From the NCBI GenBank assembly GCA_030549495.1, contig JAUIRK010000778.1:186001-250000 (forward strand): a DNA stretch of 64,000 nucleotides, read 5' to 3'. The notes below the pieces were generated by a model that worked only from the letters and a program-made list of their open reading frames with translations, made no database searches and was not told where the DNA came from. The first letter of the stretch is position 1. Each line of letters opens with the position of its first letter. Both the position numbers and the translations under genes were made by a program. This document shows, piece after piece, positions 45,401-57,400 of this stretch. The DNA comes from Nectonema munidae. Its lineage: Eukaryota; Nematomorpha; Nectonematoida; Nectonematidae.

Positions 45401-48400
45401 CGTTATTTTCATAGGACATTTTGTCTCATGGACAATTCTAAAAAATTAAGAGATAAAATGATTAATTTGAAATAATTTAATAGGGATAAAATAAACAAGA
45501 ATATAACATTTTTTAATAATTTTACACATAATAATCAAAGATGGATGAAACAAATAGCCTGTGAGACAAATTGTCCAGGGGGCAAATTGTCTATGGGGCG
45601 AAATGTCTTTCGATCATTAGTTTAATAATTTTTTAATTATATGTGTTAGCTACTTAAACGTTGGCTTTTGCTGCTTATAAAAACTTGAAGATATCAAATA
45701 AACTCTAATTCTTTATGCCTCCTATTTTTTTGAAATTATTCTGAGAACAGACGGTTCCATTTAATAGTGAAATTTGCTTTATTAGTTTATTTTGTTACCT
45801 TTCTCTCTTATGTTAATTATGTAGCAAATTTTTCAATTTTGAGTAAAAGGTTAGGTGCAGCGGATGTATTTTCATTGACGGCACTGATGTACCGCTTATG
45901 TCAAACTATGAACAAATTCGTATCGATGAGGAATCGAATCTAGAGGTTTTCGTGCTATGTCCATCATCTCAACCAACCTGCCATGCCACCCATAGAGTAT
46001 GCTGTAGGGGATACATCAAATTAGTTTTCAAAAAACTTAAGTTATGCTCTAAAAATTTTTAGTTTTTGTTGGAGCTCTATAACTTTTTCTGATAGACTTT
46101 TTTTCCTTAAAAGTTCTTATAAAAGGCAAATCATTGCAAAATGTTAACAGTTATTTTACTTTTTGTAGATTTTTGTAGCTTGTATCAATTTAGCTTTTAA
46201 ACTATTTTTGGATGATGCTGAGTAAAATGAAATAATGCTATCTAATTTTTTGTTTTATTTTTATTTGCACAATTATAACTTCGTTTTTTACCCTTGCCCC
46301 TGAATCAATCACATTTTTTCATATAAACATCGCAGGGTGTCTAGTAGACTCTTTGCCTTTAGACTACATTCATTCATATAAAACAACCCAACCTTGAGTT
46401 ATAAGTTTTCTCTATGAATCAAAAATCCTTTCATCAATTCCTGTAATGTGCCTGGTAGACTACTTCATTTTTCAAATGAAAAGCCTATTCCACCCCCTAA
46501 CATTTTTGGATTTTTTAAACTAGTGTATATTCGATGGTTGTAGGTAAAAATGCCCACGAAATAAATGCCCCCAATTAAAAAGTAAGAAAAAATCCCCCCT
46601 AATTTTTGATTTTCAGGATTTTTTTAAATTATATAAATATTTTTATTTGGTACCGTTTTGGAAGGCTAAATTTCTAAAATTTCTTAATCTATAGAGTTTT
46701 TTCTTTATAAAGTTCTTGAAAACAATAGCAAAGGTACAGATTTGTGGGAATGTGTTCTTAAAATCAGTTAAAATACAAATTATATTTAGAAAGTGTTCTG
46801 ATACACACAAAGTCCAAAAATATTTGCTGTTTTATAAAAAAAATTTTGTATTTAAAAAATTGTCGTATGCTGAGTTTTTTAGTTTATTTAATTAAATTTT
46901 AAATATTTTAGATGAAAAGTTAACTTTTTTTTTACAAAAAATCTTTATTTGACATATCTTTTTTAAAAATTTTAATTAATAATTTTTTGTGTTGGGGCAT
47001 TTTTTCCTAATTTTAAATTGGGGCATTTTTTTCGGTGGCATTTTTACTGGGCGCATTTTTTCCTACTTTTTAATTGGGGGCATTTTTTCTGCGCACTATA
47101 TTCGATATGCAAATTTAATTAAAATATTTTCGCTGGAAGTATAATATTTAAATTCACCAATTTTGTAAAAAAAATATAAAGTAGTTTTATAAATTTAGGA
47201 CTTTAGGTATGCGCTGAATACACTCTATTTTAAAGGATTGCTTGAATATTTGGTCTCCCGTGGTATTTCCAGACCACTAATTTTGAAAATTGCAAAAAAA
47301 AAATTTCGCCCCCCAATAATTTTGAGGATGTGCGCCCCTGATAGGAACAAAGTAAGCATTAAAAACTGACGAGTTCAGACTTAGACAAACAAACTTACAA
47401 CCGAATATCAGCACACTTCAAAGAAATTCATCAACTGCATTGATCTCATTAGAGATGTCAAAGAATTAAAAATAGGAAAGAGATTTGTCTGTAAAAAGGT
47501 ATCATTGTATTTAGATCCTATTGAAGCCTATTTATTTGTTTTATATACTTTTTTTCTTACTTAAAATCATGATAGCATCCATTAAGATACAAGATATGTC
47601 ATGAAAGGTTAGACAATTAAATTCACGAACCCATTTGTTTGAATTTAATGCCGCTTTACTAAAAAATATTTTTTGGAATTAAAAAAGTATAAATAACATG
47701 ATATAAAATTATATATAAGTCCTTGAAGACTATAAGAGTTTGTATAAAGTGGCCAACATAATGTTCGAAATAATAAAAAAAAAAACTCCTAAGAAATTGT
47801 CAGAATATTAATTCTTTTAGTTGAAAGTAAGCAAATTAAGAATCAAGTTTTAAAATGGAAAAAAAGAATTAAAACCAAGTCTCATATTAAAAAATATGAG
47901 AGCTAAGAGGATGCATAATTTTAACATAGCATCATTCCATGTCATAAATCTTAGATTTATGATTAAATAATTATCTGCACATTACAAATGAGTAAGGGGA
48001 GCAATAGATATGAATCCCATTCAAGAAATACAGAGGTAGAAAAAGCCACACTAAAGACGTGCTAGTGTGCCAGAAAGAAGACTGAACGCACACACCTAAC
48101 ATATCCAATCGTTTCAAAAAAATACCCCCACGATATGCTGTCATGGCAAGGGGAAAAATGTATAAAATACACAAAATTCCATACTAAGCAGATTTTATAC
48201 AAAAATATGCCAGAGGAATGACGCCTCAAAATATACAAAATTGAGGAGAAATATCCAAAATTTACGGCATTGTAGCAAAAATCCATATTGAGGTCAATTT
48301 GAAAAAACGATGCTATGCAACAACATTAAAGCGAATATGCAAGACGTAAAATTTGAGACAATATTTGAAAAAAACATATAAAATTTAGGGCGATATGAAA

Positions 48401-51400
48401 AAATAAACCACATTAATGACAATATATAAAGTACACGGAAAATTTAGAGTAACATATGGGAAAAATAACAAATTTAAGGCCAATATACATAATCATAGAA
48501 AAAACAAACAACATTGTGGTCAACATTGAGACTAATGTACAAAAGGTATACAAAATTTAGAACATTATAGAAAAAATTAAGGTCACAAAAGACATGAATA
48601 ATTCAGGGCATTATAGAAAAAAAATAAAGAAAAACCACGATAAAATAAAAAAAAAATCTAGGCCAATATGAACAAGAGAAGGAGGAAATGGAAATTACCG
48701 TTGCGTAAATATAGAAAGAAACTTAGAATGAAATGATGCCAAGCATCGAAAATCGCTATTGACCTTGTGTCGTATATTTGCTTTTAATAAGGATGTAAAA
48801 GCATTCAATGAATGATTGATTGACTACAAACTCAATCAATACCACATGTTTTATAATTAGATTGGCGATGAGATTGTGCAGAGTAATGCTGACATAAAAC
48901 GTCTCACAAAATGATGTATCGTGTATTTGAGAAACATGAAAATTAAATTGAGAGAAAAGAAAAATACTTTTCTTCAACAGCAATGACAAAATGATGATTA
49001 TTATTATTATTACATAGGACGCACTGAGAATCAAACTCAGTTATCTCATCAAAAAGATTTAATTGCTTCTCACAACGTCAAAAAGAAAAAGTAGTGACTC
49101 TTTTTAAAGAAAAAGGAAATGATGAATGGAAAATTATTGATTCATTTTTACTTAAATTGATTAAACTCCACACAACATGAAGATTTTTACACCCCGCCCC
49201 ATATGTTTCTTGTTTTTCTTACCTTATTTTAGTGAGATTTTGGGAGAGAAACTTTATTTACTAAATAGAAAGATGGTGAAATTTCAAGAATTAAGGTAAA
49301 AAATTACTTTTCAAAACATGAAGGAATAAAACTTTTTGAAAAAATGCAAGGGGCGCCAATAATTCTATGAATATTCCTTGACTCTTTATTTCAATAACAT
49401 TTTCTTTATCTATCCTATGAGAAGAATGCTCATTTTGTAGACTTTTTAAGGTTAAAATGAAATCCAAAAATTCTTAGACATGACCCATATCTAAGTATTA
49501 TCCCGCCAAAATTTTGGAAAATAAGTAGTTGTGGAAATTTTTAAAAAGGAGAAATTTAAAGGTATTGGATTATAATTTTACAGAGGTGTTAAAAGTATGG
49601 CATAGATAGCATTTATGAATACAGGTTGACTGTCAGTAAAGCGGAACTGATTTTGTTTCCAAAAACATGAGAAAACCTTCAGAAAAAGTGCTAAAAGTTT
49701 AATCACAAATTTCATAATAATTTGCAACCAAATAAATGTTTACAAAGAGAGTTTAAACGTTAAATTAAAATTTTTTAATTCAAGATATAGTGATTATCTT
49801 ATTTATAGAGGAAATGGGATGGTCAACGCGTATCAAGAAATATTAAATATAAATCGAATGAAAATCGTGTCTTGTTCCTGGTTTAAATCATAATTTTAGA
49901 GTTCTATGTAACTAAGTTACATGCAAAATAATCATTTTGATCTCTTTGGAGTTAGAACAATGAATTTAGAAATTTGCCCCTTTTCAATCTAATACAAGTT
50001 TCAGTTGATTTTCAAATAAGTTTAGGAACATTGGTAAAGTTATGTGCCGACATATAAAAATGTGGTAAGCTCACAAAGCATATTCTGGCATTCGAAATTG
50101 GAGATTACGGCAAGATCCTTTCAATCGTTCAACTGAGAAAAAATGCAACTAACCTTCTATTTTCTATTGTCTCGCATTGATGATCTTCCTATCCCTACAC
50201 ATCCAGATAGAAATCAATAAACAGGAAAAAGGAGCTAATCAGAATTTTGGATCATTCCCTAGAAGTACAACAGTGTTAAAATTTTCATTGAGACTTGAAA
50301 ACAATGCCATCAATTCTTAAGGTCTAAAGAAAGAGATTGTTATAGCTCTCGATAAAGAGACTAGAATTCAAATACCTTTAAGACTTATTTCCTAAGCTCA
50401 AAGAAGCGAATATGAGAACAGGTATGTTCAGTGGACTATAAGGCTTTTAGTGAAAATTTCAAGGAGAATATTTGCATGAAAATTTGATTGTTTCATTTTG
50501 TTCAAATATTTCTATAAATTTTAAATATGGTATTACTCTGAGAAAAGCGTATTCTTTGCATTTTTGGTGTAAAAACAACAGCATAAATGCGTCTTAGTAT
50601 AAAACATAGGTTCACAACCCCAGTTTCGCAAGTGTATTCCCCAAAGTGGCCTTCAGAGGGGGTATACGATACGTTACGTTTCAAAATTACGTAAGAAAAA
50701 AACTAAGTTATAATAAATACTGAAATTCCCTACGATTTCAATTTTGTTACAATACTTCTTTCTTCTTCTTCTTCTTGTTACAATACAATTCGTCTTCTTT
50801 TTGTTACAATACTTCTTTATCTACCTTTTTTAAAAATATATCTGTCAGTTTAAATTCATACATAATCATCACTTGGGTACAACTGGACACGAGCATACGC
50901 AAATTCAAACGATCATACATTATATTCTTCTGAAACATTTAGTAACTTCTTTAAATTTATGTCTCCCAATTTCAAACCACACATACTCATTACTCTCAAT
51001 TTATTCAAGTATCAGTTCACAATTGCATCCGTCAAAAATTAGGATCGGTAGATCAAATTAGTACCTGGCAAGGGATAACTACTCTTCACATATTTTATCA
51101 TTTTTTATTTCAAACTTCCCATTCTGATTAAAGCATTTTAAGAAAAATAATCAATCTGCTATCAGCTGTCCTAGAACCAAAAAAAATATAAATAAAAAAA
51201 ACTGGCTGATGAAGTGGCATTAGGCAAGAAGTATTAGATAGTGCAGATTTTTGAGTACAAAATGAAACGTCACATTTAGGGTGAGTAATGAGAAGTTTTG
51301 AATACAAGGTTTTCAGAGATAAGAACCGGCGAATCACTTACATGTGTTTACATTTAAGTTCCAATTGTGCCAGACTACCTTTACAAAAAACGCTTAGAGA

Positions 51401-54400
51401 AATTTAACAACTCTATCAGCAGCAGCGTGAATGCGACAGATGTGAAGGAAGGCAGTGATAAGCATGACATCTTGAGAGAAGAGAACCTAGAAGTTGGCAT
51501 TCTTTTCGCTTCCAAGGCTAGCATCCAATTCTTGGTTAATCCACTCGTAGGTATCCTCATAGACAGGTAGCTTCATTTTACAGATATAATGCGCATTGTC
51601 AGGCCTTTTTCTAAGGTTTTGTTAGTGGAGGAGAGAGGCACCTTTTAAATATAAGTTTTATATAAATTTGTTTAACCAGATCTTCTTTGCAGATAAATTC
51701 TCTTCCAATAAATATTGATACGTTAACCGAGGAAAGACCCCCCCCCCCCCCTCTTCATCTAAAAATAGCATATGTCAATGAAAAATGTGTCTGCTACCCA
51801 TTATGCAACGTCTTTATTTATCTTGCAAGTATCACCATAATAAATTATTTTTTATTTTAGCTTCGCAGTTAACTAAAAATTTACACAAAAAAATTATAAA
51901 AAAGAAAATACTTATTAGATTTGAAATAATGATCAAAGAAAAAAATATAAAGATGGCGTTAATTTGTACTTTTAAAACTAGTTTTTGAGTTCTAGCTAGT
52001 TTTTGTTTATTTTTTTTTCGTTCATAAGTTGATAAACAATAAAAGAACAAAACACATGTTAGTTTTAACAAGGGCTAGATATATTTGCACAAAATTAGCT
52101 TCAAAAAATTAAATATAAAAACAGATATACCAGGTTGATCCTGTTCTCAGAATGATATACAAGAGGATGGTGTGGTGAATGTATCCAATATTTCTGTTCA
52201 TTCATTCAACTTTAAGAATTCGTAACCTAAATTTGTGAAAGCGAACTATTTTTAATGATTTTTACATCAGTAATTAATTCTTTTTTCAAATGAATAAAAT
52301 ACATATTTTACTTGGATAAAGAAAATTAAATTAAAAATTACACATACGATATTTAACACAATGGCTTCATAGTTCATAGGTATATAATGTTCTCTTACTA
52401 TGCACTGCACACATTATACATAATTCCAAACTGTTGTAAATAGTAAGTCATGCACATTTCTTGACCTGAAACACGCACAGACGCAATCATCATTCTCGGC
52501 TAAACATATATCCTTTTTATAAATAGCGCATATTCTCTCTCTTTCGACACTCTTTATCACTTGTAGTTTGAAGTTCACCTTGTCATACTCTTTTCATTGA
52601 GAACATCTTCTCTCTTCTATTCCATTAAAAACATCTATCCTTGAAATAAATACCTAAAACATTTGGATCAATAAAGCTTAAAATGTTCTGTCAATTTTTA
52701 CTTTAGACAGATTCGTTGCAATCTGATCAACAAACGCAGATTCTATTGAAAGTATAATAGAATAAATATGATGGATTTTAATATTGTGAAAGATTGTCGT
52801 AGGAGTCGAATTTTGTATTTGGCGTTTTTGCACCTCTCGTTTTTATTTGCAACAAAAATTTAAATAAAACAAAAATACTTTCTTGTTAACATCAAAACAT
52901 TTGGGTAAAGCGCATTCAAATTTTGTGCGCAATATTTTGTATTATGAATGTAATAATGTGATTGCAATAAAGGTCTTTATACCAAAATGATTGTTTATTG
53001 AGGGACGCATCGTAGCTCGCATATTGGAGGGTTTCAGCGTAGGTAACTAGCCTAACCTAGTAGGCGTACTTTTTCATCTTGTACAGAATTTTATTTAGCA
53101 ATATAAAATTATGTTTTTAAATATCATTTTTATTACATTTCATCAATTTTGTTAAAAATAATTTTAAAAAAAGTATTTTTAGATATATTAAAATTGTTAT
53201 CAACCCGTTATTTCTATATAGGAAAATTATTTTTAGAAATTTCAGAGTAATATAATTGGAGATGCCTAATATCCAGAAATATGTTTAGAATATGAGAGCT
53301 GAGCACACTCGTGAAAAAGATTTGTTCTATAGAACAACATATCATTTATTTGAAAAAAATTATAAGCCAAATAAGCTAGAATTTGATGAAATTATTGCGA
53401 TCTCACTTATCCAATTAGATCAAAGGGAGATTCATTCCAGACGGATAACTTTATGTACTATGAAATATTTTTCAAAATTTTAGCTCTCAATCTACCCGGC
53501 TAAAGAGGTTATAGGCTTCCACCCCCCCCCCCCTTTTCTTAGATTTTAAAGATTTTTTCATATATTTCTAGTGATATATATACCACTTTAGTTCTATTTT
53601 GTCCTTTTGCAATTCTATTTTGCACTTTTGCAATTTCGTTCTTTTTTTTCATTTGTTATATTATATTACTTGACATGGAATATATTTAATATTTTGATTA
53701 AAAAAATTAAAGCCATTTCAAAAAAAAGATGTATTTAAAATATACAATTTCAAGCGTGTATTTAAAATAGACGCTAAGTTATATAGTATCTAGGGATAAA
53801 TTAAATTTTTATAAATACATAGGATTACGGATATGGTTCAGCCAATTTTGTACAATAAGTTTCTTAGTTGATCACTAATATGGTTAAAGCTTTTCAAAGA
53901 GAAAGACAATCGATTTTTGTGAGATAAATCAATAACTGAATGTTACTTTCTAAAATTAAAAAGACCGTGGTTAAGTACTATTTTAATCATCCAGTCAGTA
54001 GTCTTTACAGAAACAGAGAACTTTCTATAATTACAAATGATTCATTTTTATTATTGAGTATTACCATCATATAAAGAAATTAGGTTAATTTGTAATAGCA
54101 AGCATTAAGATAGCAACTTCGTTTTCAATATCTTGCAAAAGAAAAGAACTTGGCTGCAAAGTTAGAAATTCGCACCTCTTGATATGTTATCTCGCAAAGC
54201 CTTTACCGTAAATGACAAACTAATTATAATTGTTTATTTTATTATTTTTTAGATCGTCTCACATAAATTCATATTTAATGATAATTTATTTAGTTTAAAA
54301 CATTTATAAATTTTTAGGATCGGCTACTCACTTCCAATGTTTTCTGGCTTAATCATAATGTTTATTTCTACACTAAGTAAGATATATCAACTTTTTAACA

Positions 54401-57400
54401 CATTTTGAAATATATTTATATCTTGATATGAGTGATGGTACGATTAATTGGAATCGGGATTTTGTTCATGCATCGGAAAAATTTACTGCTACTTCCCGAT
54501 TCTTCATTTATTTTTGAAACATATTTTTTATTAACCCATTTAAGCCCAAGCAAAGCAGACGATATCTAAAAAAAACGCAGACGATTAATATTCAAAGTCA
54601 TTGAAAAAAGCAGACGAAGATGAAATTACTTATGTTCCAAAATAGGAACATTGGTCCTAAATGGGTTAACCCATTAAATCCCGATGCTCCCATTTGGGAA
54701 CATAAGTAATTTCATCTTCGTCTGCTTTTTTCAATGACTTTGATATAAATCGTCTGCGTTTTTTTAGATATCGTCTGATTTCTATGGTACTTAGTGGGTT
54801 AAAATAAATAAAGTAATATTTTAAGTATAGCAAGATCTATTGTTGAATACTCTTTCCTGCTAAACGTTTTTTACTCAATACTGTCTATAGTCAAAAATTG
54901 TATAATGAGCATTTCGATTTTAGATGTGTTTGAAATCTAAATGCTATTTAGAATAACCTTTCTGCTTGATTTGTATAATAATAATCTACAATCTATATAA
55001 TAATAACATGAATGAATGTATAAATAACGTACAATACATTATTGCTTATCTTAACTCTACACTTCAAAGAGGTGTTTGAATCATCTTCTGCTACAAGGCC
55101 GTGATGAAACTATGACGTTGTAGGAAAAAATGATGAAATATTTGAAATAAACTTGTTCAAATTTGACTTTAGAGTCTTTATAAAGAAACTAAATATGAAC
55201 ACATATATAAAATTGAGAGACTTTTTTTGGTTCCTAGTTTTATATTTTTAATAAAATAGCATAAGGATAAAAATATTCTTTCTTCCATATAGAGACGTAG
55301 TAAATTTATCTAAGTTTTTAATTAGAACATTAGAAAAAAGTTAAAAACTTCAAATCTATAAATTGTATGCAGTTTTGAGTGTGAAGACGAGTTGAACCCC
55401 TTTTGGTTGAATTGGTTGAAATCCATCAAAATTCCGTTTGTCTACGTTCTATTTATGGGACAATTACGGTTAAATAAAGAGTTGATCTTTTATCTTTACA
55501 ATTTTTTGAATTTTTCTTCTGACTGCGTCATGGATAGAAAGCAAGATAGGTGATACTAATGAGTTCATATTTGTTAAAGTAGAATTTTTCCACTAACGTA
55601 AAAGGTTTACATATAAGGTAATTATTATCAATTGTGTTAAGTATAAGAATATAAAAAATTTTGATGTTTTTCAGGTTTCCTCAACTTAAATCAAAGATAA
55701 TTGCTAATTGAAAACTTAGATTTGTGGAAAATATAAAGTTCAAATTAAACAGAATTGGTATCGGCATCATGTATTTTTTTTAAGAATTGGCTTCGTAATC
55801 GGAATCGTACAAAACTTTAGTTTAGTCCCATTACTACTTGATATTATTAGAAATAGTATAAAATTAAAACATTGCCTTATCAAAAATATTTTATATATAT
55901 ATTTAGCTTTTCATAGTACAAATTTTGAACGAAATTAGCCTTTAACCTTCACAATAAAAAGGATTATTCGTAACATTTTATTGAAACATATAATATATTT
56001 GTATATTTTTAATTTATTCAAATTAAATTGATTTCTATTTCTCTTATCTTTTAAAAAAATTTATTAGATGCGATAACATTTTAAAAAATATTGGCTAAGA
56101 CATTTTATACCTGTCTTTTAAAAAAAAAAACTAGTCCATAAATAAAATTGAGTAAAAAAGAAAGAATAAAATATTTTATAAAATTTATTTATTTGACACC
56201 GTTCAAACAACATAAAAATATAAAATAAACATTATAAATGGCAATATATCGAATTCAAATGTTATTATATTATGAATAATAGATTTTTCGAATAGCCCCC
56301 CCCCCCCCCCCCCCCCCCCAGTTTTTTGGCTGGACCCCATGTTGGCCCCTCCACATCAAATACATATTTTACTGAATTTAAAATTTAATTGAAACTATTT
56401 ATAATTTAATTTTTTTTAGTGGGTTTTGCATCCAGGGGAAGAAATATCTCTCTTATCTGGACGGGTGAATCTTAGACCGAGAGCACTCTTAATTTGATTT
56501 TCATTCATTGGAATAATTCAAAGAAAAAAAGTAAAACATATGTATTTGGTAAATTACAAAATTTATAAAAAAATATCGATATAAAAACTTGGCCCTTGTT
56601 TGGCCCCCTCACTTTTGAAAATCTAGAACCGCCACTGCCCTTCCCCCCCCCTCCCCCCTCCCCCCTTCAAAAATTTTTTTATTTACCGTAGGCTCTACGT
56701 GTAATAGAATGCTTTTTTAATAATAACATTCAATTTATACAGGTTTTTTAATAGAATGTGGATATATATTTGAAATTAAAGATGTTTTGTTTGTTTCAAA
56801 CGATAAACTGATAAGTGTCGACAAAAGTTATCATTTTCTAGTGAAAAAATAGTCACTGTCAGTTTCTTAGTGAAATTATGGGTTGTAGTGTTAATATTAT
56901 ATTAAAGATACATTAGTTCGGATATACAGCTCTTTTTAGGATCACTTCTATCATAAATTCAAATACTCAGAAGTTTTTTAGTGTTATATAATGTCAATAT
57001 GTATGTAGTATGCCTGTATTCGTATGCATCTATCTATGTAATCGTATGTATATATGTTTGTATGTGTGTATGTATGTCTAGATATTTTTTGTATCACACA
57101 TGTATAACGTATATTTCGGTGCATAAGTCAACCTTTTAGCCCCACAAAATCGGCCCAAAATTGAGAGTGGACTTATATAACAGTAACAAAAAGCCAATCT
57201 TTAAATCTTGTCACATATTGGTGCAGGAAACCAGGCTTTACCTTAGGCTAATATCGACGACAGCCTCGGTGCGGTAACTACCGATGTGAATACATGTAGC
57301 TACTAAAGTGAATAGAGATTTTTAACTATAGAGATTTATGTTAATACTACCTTATACATTACTTCATATTGTAACTAGAACAACATTTCTAATAAAATAC

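Larger units (their letters stand above)
44106..47340. mobile_element. hAT shell element with nested insertions
   Basis: Ends CAGGGGCGCACATCCGGGGG and, inverted, CAGGGGCGCACATCCTCAAA, flanked by a perfect 8-base duplication ATAGGAAC (44098-44105, 47341-47348). Both ends continue with the CGCCCCCCAATAATTTT motif (read inward, about 44146 and 47306). No transposase remains. Inside are at least four separable insertions (44552-44748, 45263-45607, SINE 45862-45990, 46536-47096), so much of its 3.2 kb is later cargo. It lies in VMAT intron 1. Confidence 0.9.

Noticed and set aside
45263-45430. Regularly spaced direct repeats as a CRISPR array
   Set aside because: The units abut without unique spacers and the sequence is from an animal genome.
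45170-45475. 101-codon frame with 14-residue repeats as a gene
   Set aside because: The frame exists because the DNA repeat period (42) is a multiple of three; it is the end of a MITE, with no start context or homology.
48756-49034. 92-codon minus-strand frame with an Ile run
   Set aside because: The Ile run is an ATT microsatellite and the rest has no recognisable domain or splice context.
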